Shown piece by piece: positions 19,136-28,744 of a stretch of DNA of 64,000 nt. The stretch spans positions 744,001 to 808,000 of the forward strand of contig NZ_CP136920.1 in the NCBI RefSeq assembly GCF_033100135.1, written 5' to 3'. Each line of letters begins with the position of its first letter. The stretch's first letter is position 1. Under the pieces are notes generated by a model. It was given only the letters and a program-made list of their open reading frames with translations, did no database searches and was not told the origin of the DNA. Made by a program: the position numbers and the translations under genes. The DNA comes from Rubellicoccus peritrichatus. Its GTDB lineage: Bacteria; Verrucomicrobiota; Verrucomicrobiia; Opitutales; Cerasicoccaceae.

Positions 19136-20737
19136 TCAGAATTTGATGTCAGATGTGTGCTTCAAAATGTAATCGTTGATATCACCCAGCTGCTCATACT
19201 CGCCCAAAAGTCGCAAGGTTAGCTCCTTTTGAAATTCAGTTCCCGGGTAATTGCGTAATGCGCGAACTTGTGCCTCGCGCGATTGGCACAATCTTCTGAA
19301 ATACGCATGTTGCTGAGTGACCTCCTGCAAGTAACCATTCGCGAATACCTGCACATCTTCTTCTGATCTGTTTGAAGCATTCAAGTTATCGGTCAAAGTC
19401 TTCACCTGTTGATTCCGATTGTTAATCCAGCCGCGCAGGATGGAGTTGCTGATTCCATCGGTGCTTAGTTGTTGATTTGGCGAATTAGCGATACGCATCA
19501 TGACGTCGGTGCATTCCGCCAAAAACAACTCATGCTCGTGATACTTGCGGTTTGCATTATGAAGCTGCTTCAAATCCGCTGGAATCCATTCAATATCTGA
19601 ATCAACGATTTCCGCAACTCGCCTTGGCTTGGCAAAGCGAGTGCCCTTGCTGGCGAGGTCGAACTCGCTTCCCAACTGCTCAATGTAGCTGGCAACTCCT
19701 ATTACCAAACCATCACTTTTCGCTACCAGAGCACTACCGCTGTTCCCGGATGTGAAGCCTGCGTTTGTTTCAACTTCATCTTCACTGATACCAGTGACTT
19801 TTCCATCCAGCGTGGTAATGCGACCTCGGCCTTGAGAATTCCCCTTAACGTACAGTTCTTCATCTAATTTCGGGCGACGATATCCAGCCAATGCTGGAGG
19901 ACAGTTAGCGACCAGCATACGGGCAATATCACGCTTATTTGCGACTTCCAGGGTAAGTGGTTTGATCGTCGTCCCGTTTAGAAGTCGGATAACCGGATCA
20001 GGCGAGCGCATGCCGTCAATGACATGAAATGCAGTGTAACAATAAACATTATTGCCCTCCCGCATGAGAAAACCTGTTCCTGAACCAAGGTCACCTTCAA
20101 TCAAGCACGCATAGTCTTCAGCAGCCTCCGCGATTTCAATATCCGCGCATTCGTTTTGCATGCCTAGTTCAGCAATTACTTTGGCGAGATCTTTCTCCCG
20201 TGATCCACTAGATTCAGATGAAGCCGATTTGCTGGCACCTGCCTTGGCTTTAATAACAAAATAGGATTTAGGAAATGCATATGATTCAACAGGGCTGAAT
20301 GCCGGCATAGCTAAAGTGATCTTATCTTTTTCGTGCTCCAGCACTTCGTAAGATTCACCAGGCTTAAATATAACATAGTATTTGGGGACCTTAATCTTGA
20401 TAGCCTGAACCGGACGATAACTGGAATCCGTCACAACCCCAAGAGGGTTTCCGTTATGCTCTTTGATAACAGCAATGATACGATCCGCTTCACCAATCCT
20501 GACTTTGAGGTAGTAGCGATCCGCTTTCTCATAAACGACGAGATAATCACTGCTGGGTGAAAGAATAAATGATTCAGCTTCGGGAAGCGGGAAACCAGCA
20601 ACAAACGCCTGGCGTGGTTGCGCATGCCAGGCCAATTCACCTTTTGCCCAATGTGTCGCCATAAGCAACGTGGATAAAAGCACTGTGATGCAAAGATACC
20701 TGTTTCTAGTGTATGGCGTATTCACGATATATCCCAT
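19136..20737 (-). CDS. Exported trypsin-like serine protease with unrecognised flanking regions
   Basis: 533 residues from the ATG at 20737 (a TTG at 20758 is the only earlier option). A signal peptide is likely ('YLCITVLLSTLLMATHWAKG'). Residues ~35-190 are not recognised. The protease domain begins near 'SGTGFLMREGNNVYCYTAFHVIDGM' (catalytic His), continues with 'NKRDIARMLVAN' (catalytic Asp) and has the nucleophile Ser in 'TSGNSGSALVAKSDGLVIGVASYI'. All three triad residues are present. The last ~150 residues are helical and polar with no known match. No PDZ domain is seen, unlike DegP. Likely periplasmic or surface exposed. It converges on the polyprenyl synthetase. Confidence 0.82.
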   Translation of the reverse strand: MGYIVNTPYTRNRYLCITVLLSTLLMATHWAKGELAWHAQPRQAFVAGFPLPEAESFILSPSSDYLVVYEKADRYYLKVRIGEADRIIAVIKEHNGNPLGVVTDSSYRPVQAIKIKVPKYYVIFKPGESYEVLEHEKDKITLAMPAFSPVESYAFPKSYFVIKAKAGASKSASSESSGSREKDLAKVIAELGMQNECADIEIAEAAEDYACLIEGDLGSGTGFLMREGNNVYCYTAFHVIDGMRSPDPVIRLLNGTTIKPLTLEVANKRDIARMLVANCPPALAGYRRPKLDEELYVKGNSQGRGRITTLDGKVTGISEDEVETNAGFTSGNSGSALVAKSDGLVIGVASYIEQLGSEFDLASKGTRFAKPRRVAEIVDSDIEWIPADLKQLHNANRKYHEHELFLAECTDVMMRIANSPNQQLSTDGISNSILRGWINNRNQQVKTLTDNLNASNRSEEDVQVFANGYLQEVTQQHAYFRRLCQSREAQVRALRNYPGTEFQKELTLRLLGEYEQLGDINDYILKHTSDIKF

Positions 20738-20916
20738 CGCTCTGATGTCCGGTTTCAACTAAACTCAATCAGTGATATTCAATATTAAAATTGCTACCAG
20801 CCAAATCACTGAACGTCTAGTACAAATATCCACATCCTGCAGGACGCTAAGCCTGCAAAAGAATCAGGATCACACGAAAGGTGCGATCACTCTCAATTAA
20901 GTCATGCTGGCAGTGA

Positions 20917-21495
20917 TCAGGACCCGGGCTTTACCGCAGGCGTCCCAGCCAGTTCTGGTGGGAGCTTGTCTGCCTCGTATGTCGGGAAGCTGAACTCAAC
21001 AAGTGACGTCAATGGCACTTCGAAGGAAGTTTTGCCTTCGGAGCGATCGACCAAAACAGCGACACCGGTGCAGTTTCCTTCGTTGGCTTTTACGATATCC
21101 AGCGCTTCACGTACTCTTCCACCCCGGGTAATGACATCCTCAACAATCAGGATTTTCTCTCCCGGTTTGATGACGAAGTTCCTTCTTAAGGCCAGCTTGT
21201 CATCCACTTTCTCAACGAAGAGAAAACGTGCACCCGCCTGACGAGCGACTTCCTGGCCGAGCACAAGACCGCCCATCGCAGGCGCCACCACAGTATCAAA
21301 GCTACCAGAATCAATGCGTTCCAAGAGTAATTCCGCCAGACGAGTAACCATATCCAGTCGCTCGCAAACACGTGCGCACTGAAAGAAATGTCCACTATGC
21401 AGCCCAGAGCGCAGCAAAAAATGCCCTTCTAGCAAAGCACCGGATTCACGAAAAATACTGAGGATCTCCTCTTGGGTGGATTCGTTATCAGCCAT
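20917..21495 (-). CDS. pyrE: Orotate phosphoribosyltransferase
   Basis: 192 residues from the ATG at 21495 (an upstream in-frame TTG is rejected). The enzyme joins orotate to PRPP to give orotidine 5'-phosphate in pyrimidine synthesis. Family features: 'GALLEGHFLLRSGLHSGHFFQCARV' at the N-terminus, 'VVAPAMGGLVLGQEVAR', a Lys/Arg pair in 'FVEKVDDKLALRRNFVI' (catalytic loop) and the PRPP-binding 'ILIVEDVITRGGRVREALDIV'. Length is normal. It sits alone between two protease genes with no other pyr gene nearby. Confidence 0.96.
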   Translation of the reverse strand: MADNESTQEEILSIFRESGALLEGHFLLRSGLHSGHFFQCARVCERLDMVTRLAELLLERIDSGSFDTVVAPAMGGLVLGQEVARQAGARFLFVEKVDDKLALRRNFVIKPGEKILIVEDVITRGGRVREALDIVKANEGNCTGVAVLVDRSEGKTSFEVPLTSLVEFSFPTYEADKLPPELAGTPAVKPGS

Positions 21496-21567
21496 GCCCA
21501 AAGAATTGACGGCATGGATTGTGGTGCAAGCGTCAATCGCACCTTTTGCGATCTGTTGCCAAAAGAG

Positions 21568-22803
21568 TTATTCCGTGAATGAAAAGAATACGCCCCACTG
21601 CCCCGTGCTTTGCTGAAAAGCCCATGGCAGGAAGTCCTGCTGTGTCCAGTGCCAGCTGCCTGTGTTGTTTCCGTAGAACCACATACCGCTTTCGATGCCC
21701 GTTGTGGGAAATATCCAGCCTCCTGTCTCGTGGTAAAGCCATGAGGGTGAGCCCACGTAGAACAAACCAGCGTTCTGCTTCCAGGCCCAGCCGTTGGTGG
21801 CATCGAAAGTCTGGCCCAGCTTGTCCTCCCAAATCATCGGCAGGATCCATCCAGCGAAGTTCGCAACACGTGTGGCAATGGAGATATCCCCATACACTTC
21901 ATCTTCCTGATTCCCATAAGACTCAACACCAACCACTTTCCATTCCCGTCCAAAACGCATTAGCCATGGGCCGCCACTGTCGCCTCCTGTCGGCGTGCCC
22001 TCAAGGGCCTGGGGAATAGAAAGACTGGAACCGTCACCAAGGTAGCGAACATCAATACCATCAGGCCCCGGCGCTTCAATAAACCCATTTAAGGTGTTCG
22101 CCATTCTATCCGGATTATCAAAGTCGAGGGCGATTTGGCCTCCACGCAAACTCTCGTATCCCGGAATCGTGACTTCGATACTGGAAAGGATGCGATCGGC
22201 ATTATTTTGAACCGAACGTTTGATTTCATCATTTTCCAAGCGCCCCTGTGTGCCGGTTCCATAAACCCCATAGCCACTGGTATAAAGAAGCCCGCTCAAT
22301 GTCTCGGATTGATTGATATTGATCGAGCTTAACGGCACATCATTCACAGCTTCAGACAGCTTGACCAAAGCGATGTCCACTCCCTGGCGAAACAGCTGTT
22401 CTTCAACAATGCTCCCATCCAAGGCCTTTATCCAGGCTGGGTGCATAATGATTTTCTCAACCTGAATCGTCCGGTCAAAATTGCCACCTCCAGCACCAAA
22501 GCGAACCACAAAGTGGCCTGCTTCAGGATTTTCTGCCGGATCCTCCTTAATCACATGCGCCGCAGTCAGGATCCATCTTGGATGGATCAAAGCGCCGGAA
22601 CCATGCGTGTTCTCAGAAATATTTTCCACCATGGCAACGCCAGCAAAGTCAGGGTAGCGAAACCCAGCCGCGTATTCGCCTTCGTTGTTGGCCAAAGCCT
22701 GGTAGGTTGCATCGGGAACATCATCCCGGATGGACGAGCCATGGGTTAGGACAGTGCCTAAGGTGATTGATAGAGCGAAGGGGAGAGTGAGGAGAATACG
22801 CAT
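21568..22803 (-). CDS. Secreted S1 trypsin-like protease with aromatic-repeat C-terminus
   Basis: 411 residues from the ATG at 22803, chosen because a GGAG Shine-Dalgarno sequence lies six bases upstream and a signal peptide ('MRILLTLPFALSITLGTVL') then begins the protein. The triad is complete: His in 'WILTAAHVIKEDP', Asp in 'GVDIALVKLSEAV' and Ser in 'TPTGGDSGGPWLMRF', so it belongs to the chymotrypsin/trypsin S1 family. The last ~75 residues are a Trp/Tyr/Phe-rich repeat ('SWLYHETGGWIFP', 'MWFYGNNTGSWHWTQQDFLPW') shared with two other exported proteins in the window. It is divergent from smc. Confidence 0.9.
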   Translation of the reverse strand: MRILLTLPFALSITLGTVLTHGSSIRDDVPDATYQALANNEGEYAAGFRYPDFAGVAMVENISENTHGSGALIHPRWILTAAHVIKEDPAENPEAGHFVVRFGAGGGNFDRTIQVEKIIMHPAWIKALDGSIVEEQLFRQGVDIALVKLSEAVNDVPLSSININQSETLSGLLYTSGYGVYGTGTQGRLENDEIKRSVQNNADRILSSIEVTIPGYESLRGGQIALDFDNPDRMANTLNGFIEAPGPDGIDVRYLGDGSSLSIPQALEGTPTGGDSGGPWLMRFGREWKVVGVESYGNQEDEVYGDISIATRVANFAGWILPMIWEDKLGQTFDATNGWAWKQNAGLFYVGSPSWLYHETGGWIFPTTGIESGMWFYGNNTGSWHWTQQDFLPWAFQQSTGQWGVFFSFTE

Positions 22804-22910
22804 AAGTAACTCCAAACATTGAGCCATGAAAGAGCAAGTTATTCCCAGTCGTTTAAAAAACATTGCTCGAAACGCGATGGGCAGCTTTCCTCCAATGTTT
22901 TGTCTAACCT

Positions 22911-25900
22911 ATGCATCTGCGAGAAGTTGTTATCAACGGTTTTAAAAGCTTTGCTGATCGAACAGTTGTTCGTCTGGACCCAGGTGTAACCTGTATTGTA
23001 GGTCCAAACGGCTGCGGCAAAAGTAACATCGTTGACGCGATTCGCTGGGTACTCGGTGAGCAGAGCGCAAAAGCGCTGCGTGGCACGAAGATGCATGACG
23101 TCATTTTTCAGGGCACGGACAAGCGCAAGCCGCTCCAATCCTGCGAGGTCTCGCTCGTCTTCACCAACTGCGAAAAGCAACTCGGCACCCAGTTTAACGA
23201 AGTCGAGATCATGCGTAAGGTCGACCGTGAGGGCGGTGGAGACTATTTCCTCAATGGCAAACGCTGTCGCCTGAAGGATATTCAACGACTCTTCATGGAC
23301 ACTGGTGTGGGACGCGCCTCCTACTCGTTCATGATGCAGGGGCAGATCGACCAAATCCTCTCCAGCAATCCCCAGGAACGCCGGACGATCTTTGAAGAAG
23401 CCGCCGGCATCACCCGCTACAAGGCCCAACGCAAAGAGGCCCTGAGCAAGCTCACACTCGTTGACCAGAACCTTTCCCGCGTTACAGACGTGATCGAGGA
23501 AGTGGGCCGTCAAATCGGCTCACTCAAACGACAGGCCAGCAAGGCGCTTCGCTACAAACGCTTTAAACATCGCCTGACCCACCTCGACCTCGCTTTCAAC
23601 GGCTATAGTTATTCACAACGCAAGGGTGTTCTGGATTACCTCGACCGTGAAGTCACACGTTTGCGCAAGGAGGTGGAAACCGGCAACACCTCACTCAAAG
23701 CTGAGGAAAGCCTGGTCGGTGAATTGCGCTCCAAGCGCGGCGAAACCAGTGCCAGGGTCCAGGAAGCACAACAAGCTGTGTTTGAGCTCCGCTCAGAAAA
23801 AGAGAATTCAACCAAGCAGGCGGACTTCTCAGATGTTCGCCGAAAAGACCTGATCGAACGGGTTGACGCTATTCGCAAGGAAGTTGAAGGCCTCCGCAGC
23901 CAGAAAGACGAACTCTCCAATAAAGCCGAAGACGCCGCACGCAGTAAGGAGGAAGCCTCTGGCCTGGTTGAATCTTCTGACTCAGCTTTCCGCGAGAGAA
24001 ATGAGGCCTTTCAATCAGTTGTTGCACGCCTGGCAGACACCGAACGGCGCTTGCAGCAGGAACGCCAGGACTCCCTCGTCAAGGAGGGTGGGATTTCACG
24101 CCTGCGTTCGCAATGCACCTCCTTTGAGGTCGATCTCAAGTCTTTTCAGGTCAAGCGAACTGGCTTTGCTGACGCCTTGCATGAGATCAAAGAACAGCAT
24201 GCATCACTTGAGCAGAGCTTTAACGCCATCGTAGAAACTCGGGAGATCCGAGAGAAGGACAATGCTGATGCCGAAACGGCGGTCAACGACGCCAAAGAGG
24301 CCGAAAGAGAGCTCAATCTGAAGTTTCGCGAGCTCCAGGTTCAGATTCAGGATGCGGACCGCGAGCTAGCCCGTGAAGCTGCCCGGCTCAGCACACTGGA
24401 AGACCTGCAGGCCCGCTTTGAAGGATTCTCTGAAGGAGCCAAAGCCATTCTTCAGGGGAAACTTGGTGACATCCTTCCGGCCAAGCAAGCGAAGCCATTC
24501 TCCTCCCTGATTGAACTGAAGGACGAGACTTGGACAGGAGCGATTGAGACCTTGCTGGGTGCAGCTGGCGAAGCAATCTCTCTTGAACATGTTGACACGC
24601 TTTCAGCAGTCACTGCAGCCCTAGAGAGTGAGAATCTGGGACGTGCCTGCCTCCAATTTCCAGTTGGCGGACAAAATGCCGAAGGCCAGGCTCCAGGAGA
24701 TGGCATCATTTTGGCGGCAAGTATCGTGAATGCGAAAAAGCCTGAGATGGCCGACTCCGTTAGTCACTTTTTCAAAGGATGCTATCTTTGCAATGACCTC
24801 GAAGGTTTCCTTACCTTCTGGAAAGAAAATCCAAGTTTCAGCTTCAGTCTTGTCGCCACGATGAACGGCGAACTCATCGATGGACGCGGGCTCGTCTATG
24901 CCGGGCGGACCAAGAAGGGCAAAAAGGAAAGCAGTTTCATCCAAAGAGAAGCTGAAATCAAACGCCTCAAAAGCAGCATTGCCGAGAAAAACGAGATCCT
25001 GACTCAGCTCAATGAGCAGGCGATGGGCCTCCAAAGCGAGATTGAACAAGCTGGTCTGGCCGTCGAAGAGAAACGTCAGCGACTCGTTGAGATCGGACAG
25101 GAACTTTCCAGTCTCAAGAGTGAGCACCGCACAGCCGAACAGGCTTTGCGTGATAACCTCGCTGCCAGCGAAAGACAACAGCGCCAACTCGACGATCTTG
25201 AACAAACACGAGTAGATTTGGAGTCTCGACTCGAAAAGGCCAAAGAAGCCCTGAGTGCAGCCGAGAAGGCTGTGGAAGACAGCAAGGCGACTGTTGTTGC
25301 CACTGAAGAGAGCATTAAAGCATTGCGCGAAGAGGTGGACTCCCATCGGGATGGCCTCGCAGAAGTCAGATTGGATCTGGCTGAGAAACGTCAGCGACTT
25401 GAGCTGCTTGATCGTGGCTTGAATGAAACTGAAATTCAGCGACGCGAGCTGGAAGAACGGGCCTTACGCCGCAGCCAGGAAGCCGACACCCTGACAGAAC
25501 AAATTGGTGGCCTCGAAACGGAAGCCCAGCAATGCCGCGAGCGCGCGGCCGAAATCGAAATCACCCTCGAGACAACGACCGAAAATCTCAAGCAAACCAA
25601 AGAAACCCTGACCGCGATCGAACAGCAGATTTCCACCAAAGAGGAATCCCTCGACGGCGTCCGTAAGATTCAGCGGGATCAGGAAAACGAACTTTCATCC
25701 AAGGAGATCAAGCTCGCCGAAGAGCGTTCACAGACCAACTTCATCATGGAGAAGGTCAGGACCGAATACGAGCGTGAGGTAACAGACATCGAATGGCAGA
25801 TGGAGCTCTGGCATGCCGATGAGGAATTTGAAACCAAGATTCGCCTCGACGATCTTGATGAAGAGGATGACGTCACACCACGAGCCAAGAAAGAGCGCGG

Positions 25901-26636
25901 CGACCCAACAGAAGAAGACCTGGCTGAGATGAATCAGACTGATTGGGATCTGATCGAAAAGGAGATTAAAAATCTGCGGGATCGCATCGGCAGCCTTGGA
26001 GCGGTCAATCTGGTTGCGATCGAAGAGTATGCTGAACTGAAGGAACGCTTTGACTTTCTCACCAGCCAAAGCGAAGACCTCTGGAAGTCAAAAGAAGAAC
26101 TGCTACAGGCCATTGACGAAATCAATACGACCTCGAAAACGATGTTCCAGGACACCTTTGAGCAAATCCGCAAGAACTTCATCTTCACCTTCGAAAAGCT
26201 CTTTGCTGGTGGCACCGCTGATCTCAAACTGATCGAAGCCGAAGATGTCCTCGACAGCGGGATCGAAATCATTGCACGACCTCCGGGAACAAAGCTTCAA
26301 ACTCTCTCCCTTCTCTCCGGTGGTCAGCGCACCATGACAGCGGTTGGTCTACTCTTCGCCATCTATATGGTCAAGCCGAGTCCGTTTGCTGTTCTGGACG
26401 AACTGGATGCTCCTTTGGACGACGCCAACATCGGTCGCTTTACCGACATGGTAACTCAATTTGTGAAGTACTCCCAATTCCTGATCATCACCCACAACAA
26501 GCGAACCGTTGCTGCCGCCGATACCATTTACGGTGTGACCATGCAGGAACGTGGTGTGACCAAGCTGGTATCAATGCGTTTTGACAAGGATAAGGGTGAT
26601 ACTGAAGAACTGGAAGAAGACGGAGCGGGTATCTAG
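22911..26636 (+). CDS. smc: Chromosome segregation protein SMC
   Basis: 1241 residues, a normal length. Walker A 'GPNGCGKS' is at residues 31-38, followed by 'WVLGEQSAKALRG' and the Q-loop region. Long coiled-coil arms (about 170-500 and 670-1020) flank a hinge (~505-655, 'SLIELKDETWTGAIETLLGA'). The C-terminal head has the ABC signature 'LSGGQ' (1135-1139) and Walker B 'FAVLDELDAPLDD' (Asp1163, Glu1164). SMC dimers with ScpA/ScpB organise and separate the chromosome. No scpA or scpB is nearby. The ATG follows 'CTAACCT', with no Shine-Dalgarno sequence. Confidence 0.97.
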   Translation: MHLREVVINGFKSFADRTVVRLDPGVTCIVGPNGCGKSNIVDAIRWVLGEQSAKALRGTKMHDVIFQGTDKRKPLQSCEVSLVFTNCEKQLGTQFNEVEIMRKVDREGGGDYFLNGKRCRLKDIQRLFMDTGVGRASYSFMMQGQIDQILSSNPQERRTIFEEAAGITRYKAQRKEALSKLTLVDQNLSRVTDVIEEVGRQIGSLKRQASKALRYKRFKHRLTHLDLAFNGYSYSQRKGVLDYLDREVTRLRKEVETGNTSLKAEESLVGELRSKRGETSARVQEAQQAVFELRSEKENSTKQADFSDVRRKDLIERVDAIRKEVEGLRSQKDELSNKAEDAARSKEEASGLVESSDSAFRERNEAFQSVVARLADTERRLQQERQDSLVKEGGISRLRSQCTSFEVDLKSFQVKRTGFADALHEIKEQHASLEQSFNAIVETREIREKDNADAETAVNDAKEAERELNLKFRELQVQIQDADRELAREAARLSTLEDLQARFEGFSEGAKAILQGKLGDILPAKQAKPFSSLIELKDETWTGAIETLLGAAGEAISLEHVDTLSAVTAALESENLGRACLQFPVGGQNAEGQAPGDGIILAASIVNAKKPEMADSVSHFFKGCYLCNDLEGFLTFWKENPSFSFSLVATMNGELIDGRGLVYAGRTKKGKKESSFIQREAEIKRLKSSIAEKNEILTQLNEQAMGLQSEIEQAGLAVEEKRQRLVEIGQELSSLKSEHRTAEQALRDNLAASERQQRQLDDLEQTRVDLESRLEKAKEALSAAEKAVEDSKATVVATEESIKALREEVDSHRDGLAEVRLDLAEKRQRLELLDRGLNETEIQRRELEERALRRSQEADTLTEQIGGLETEAQQCRERAAEIEITLETTTENLKQTKETLTAIEQQISTKEESLDGVRKIQRDQENELSSKEIKLAEERSQTNFIMEKVRTEYEREVTDIEWQMELWHADEEFETKIRLDDLDEEDDVTPRAKKERGDPTEEDLAEMNQTDWDLIEKEIKNLRDRIGSLGAVNLVAIEEYAELKERFDFLTSQSEDLWKSKEELLQAIDEINTTSKTMFQDTFEQIRKNFIFTFEKLFAGGTADLKLIEAEDVLDSGIEIIARPPGTKLQTLSLLSGGQRTMTAVGLLFAIYMVKPSPFAVLDELDAPLDDANIGRFTDMVTQFVKYSQFLIITHNKRTVAAADTIYGVTMQERGVTKLVSMRFDKDKGDTEELEEDGAGI

Positions 26637-26711
26637 AGCTCAGGCAGAAGGTGCCATTTGCATTCAAAGGACGCGATTACTCCGTTTTAGAAAACTCAGA
26701 GCGCACAAAAA

Positions 26712-26735
26712 AGCTCCAACGAATCCGCTGGAGCT
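26712..26735 (-). terminator. Intrinsic terminator after rpmA
   Basis: On the minus strand AGCTCCAGC pairs with GTTGGAGCT (one G-T pair) around a six-base loop, followed by TTTTTT. It lies 27 bases past the rpmA stop and ends the rplU-rpmA transcript. Confidence 0.85.
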
Positions 26736-26762
26736 AATGACTGAAAAGTAACTTAAGAAAAG

Positions 26763-27017
26763 TTACGCAACGGCAGTTTCAACAACTGATACCTTACGGT
26801 GCTCCTTGTCCCAAGCAACCTTACCGTCCTTGAGTGCGTAAAGAGTGTAATCGCGGCCAAGGCCAACATTGTCGCCTGGACGCATGCGGGTACCGCGCTG
26901 ACGCATCAGAATGGTTCCAGCGAGAACGCTTTCACCTGCGTAACGCTTGATGCCGAGCATCTTTGGATTACTGTCGCGACCGTTACGGGAAGTTCCCTGT
27001 CCTTTTTTATGTGCCAT
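26763..27017 (-). CDS. rpmA: 50S ribosomal protein L27
   Basis: 84 residues. Characteristic L27 sequence: '[19 protein letters not shown]' at the N-terminus, '[20 protein letters not shown]', then '[21 protein letters not shown]' and 'GKVAWD'. The N-terminal arm reaches the peptidyl transferase centre in known ribosomes. It starts directly with the mature MAHKKG form, with no cleaved leader as found in Firmicutes. It follows rplU by 25 bases, the usual L21-L27 pairing. obgE, often next, is absent. Confidence 0.97.
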   Translation of the reverse strand: MAHKKGQGTSRNGRDSNPKMLGIKRYAGESVLAGTILMRQRGTRMRPGDNVGLGRDYTLYALKDGKVAWDKEHRKVSVVETAVA

Positions 27018-27042
27018 GGGTCAAAAATATTTACGGGTGTGC

Positions 27043-27357
27043 TTATCCGTTGATTGATTCGATTTTAATAACTGAAAGCTCCTGACGATGACCACGGCGT
27101 GTTTGTGTGCGCTGACGTGGGCGCTTGCGAATGGACATCACCTTTTTGCCACGCTTGTTTTCAAGCACCTTAGCAGTTACGCTTGCACCATCAACAAAAG
27201 GGGCACCAAACTTAGCAGCATCGCCTTCGCCAACGGTCAATACGGTATCGATAGTTACGGAGTCGCCTGCAGCGGTTTTTGGGTAGCGGTTGACAAAGAG
27301 AACATCGCCCTCTGTAACCACAAATTGTCTGCCCTGTGTTTTGATTGTCGCTTTCAT
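27043..27357 (-). CDS. rplU: 50S ribosomal protein L21
   Basis: 104 residues, typical L21. '[20 protein letters not shown]' opens the protein, and the conserved C-terminal part reads '[25 protein letters not shown]', corresponding to the family 'KRRKNYRRKqGHRQ' segment that contacts 23S rRNA. It is co-transcribed with rpmA. The ATG is preceded by 'GCGCTTTTTCCC', with no Shine-Dalgarno sequence. Confidence 0.96.
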   Translation of the reverse strand: MKATIKTQGRQFVVTEGDVLFVNRYPKTAAGDSVTIDTVLTVGEGDAAKFGAPFVDGASVTAKVLENKRGKKVMSIRKRPRQRTQTRRGHRQELSVIKIESING

Positions 27358-27486
27358 GGGAAAAAGCGCAGGATGAAAGCAGTTTTTCTTAAGCTTGCAA
27401 GGGGAAAGTAAGAAAAATGCGCCCTACGCGAAAAAAACATTGTTAAGAAGCTATTTGCCTCAGGTTTTCTGCAATATTTGAAAAAA

Positions 27487-27517
27487 ATTCCTCACTGCCA
27501 CCGGAGCAGTGAGGAAT
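27487..27517 (-). terminator. Strong intrinsic terminator of the 243-residue unknown gene
   Basis: A perfect 12-base inverted repeat (ATTCCTCACTGC / GCAGTGAGGAAT) with a seven-base loop. On the minus strand it is followed by a run of seven T overlapping the stem end. It begins 23 bases after the stop of the 27541 gene and insulates it from rplU's upstream region. Confidence 0.93.
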
Positions 27518-27540
27518 CGAAAGTATTCTTATCTTGCTTA

Positions 27541-28272
27541 CTACTGAGCCTTCTCTGACTGCTGGAAATCATCCAGTGTCGGCAGCTCGTCACCAAGAGA
27601 GATATCCCAAGGATCACTGCTGGCCACAGCTTCGCCACCACCGGCAGCAGCCCCTTCAGAAGACGAGGTAAGCTCCATGATGTGACGGGTAAGCTCACGA
27701 TCGATGTAGTTCTCAGCCCAGTATCCGTTACGAAGTTCGTAGTCGTCCGGCTCATAGCCGTATTTCTCAAGTACTTCCAAAATCACGGAAGAATCTGGAG
27801 TTCCACCAGTGGCACCGATCAAGCCCTTCTCCTCATGGACACGAATGCACTCATGAATGATGAAAGGAGGGAGCTTGTGCTCGTAGGATGGATGAATCTG
27901 GTGGTTCTTCGCCCAGCTTGACCATTTGTCCCGATCAATTGAGCGTTCGCTCTTGGTTAGAGCTTCCATGTAGTAGACGCGACGCTTCGAGGTCTTCGTA
28001 ACCAGGGCGACAAGCGACATACCATCCTGAGCGATTTCAAGCCAATCACGTGGACGAGGCTTATCGACAGGATTCCGCGTGCATGAGATGTCTTCAGGCG
28101 CTTCGATGAACTTGACACCCAATGCACGTGAAAACCTTGTTTCAGTTTTCGCGTCTTTGTCTAACGACAATTCGCCGCGTCGGATACGTTCATCGTGGAA
28201 TTTGGCAGCATCCTCTGGTGAATCTGCCCAAATGTAGCTGGTGAGTTGAGTAGCGACTTTATATTTTCTCAT
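27541..28272 (-). CDS. Unrecognised soluble protein, 243 residues
   Basis: No family is recognised. The ATG at 28272 is supported by AAGAGG nine bases upstream. The protein is hydrophilic with no signal peptide or membrane segment. It starts 'MRKYKVATQLTSYIWADSPED', which looks like a small beta-alpha unit in which 'W(A/S)DSPEDA' resembles segments of proteins that read gene-position or sensory data, but this is not diagnostic. It ends in a Ser/Gly/Ala-rich acidic tail ('SSSEGAAAGGGEAVASSDPWD') after a helical region. It has its own strong terminator and is divergent from the ParA gene cluster, with a 472-base region between them. A functional link is possible only by position. Confidence 0.75.
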   Translation of the reverse strand: MRKYKVATQLTSYIWADSPEDAAKFHDERIRRGELSLDKDAKTETRFSRALGVKFIEAPEDISCTRNPVDKPRPRDWLEIAQDGMSLVALVTKTSKRRVYYMEALTKSERSIDRDKWSSWAKNHQIHPSYEHKLPPFIIHECIRVHEEKGLIGATGGTPDSSVILEVLEKYGYEPDDYELRNGYWAENYIDRELTRHIMELTSSSEGAAAGGGEAVASSDPWDISLGDELPTLDDFQQSEKAQ

Positions 28273-28744
28273 GTAATGTACCTCTTGTAAGGGGGGTTCA
28301 AGATGCTGCCTCAGCGATGAGACACAGATGTTCGAGTCTATGATTAAGTATGACTATAATTTTGTATAGGGTTTACATCTTAGTTACAATTTGAGCAATA
28401 AAGCAACAGAAAATGGTCACACTAAAATTCTACGAATTAACGGCACCTGGAAGCATATTTTTTCTATGATGCTCCAGCACTATACGAATACTAGTTTTTT
28501 TGAATAAACAACAAAACCAATGATTACCCCCTAAAGAAATACCTGATCTTACCTAGGTCGACTAAGGCTTCAGTGCTATTGCGAACTTGAGCTTGCCATG
28601 AGATCATTCTTTCGCTGACTTAACCTGCTAACTAACTCAATGAAAACTGGGCCGACGGTAGAGTGTGATAGACAAAAAAGACAAATGCTTGCACTGCAGG
28701 CATTAAGTCTTTGCATTCACGCCCGATAAGCTTCCTTCAGTTGT
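28273..28744. other. Divergent intergenic region with no gene seen (472 bases)
   Basis: AT-rich compared with its neighbours and without a convincing open frame or RNA gene. It must hold the promoters for the 27541 gene (minus) and the ParA cluster (plus). Next to the minus-strand ATG there is a CCCCCCTT stretch and an AGAGG ribosome-binding site. I could not pick a promoter with confidence. Its length is large for this gene-dense window, so an operator or small RNA could be present. Confidence 0.6.

Noticed and set aside
22839-23513. A 224-residue minus-strand frame over the smc start
   Set aside because: Overlaps smc fully and shows no domain; shadow frame.
24621-25346. A 241-residue open frame on the minus strand across smc
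   Set aside because: Antisense to the coiled-coil region of a clear smc gene; no start context and composition is that of a shadow frame.
27358-27420. Possible L21 leader RNA upstream of rplU
   Set aside because: Some short pairing is possible but no recognisable leader structure could be traced by eye.
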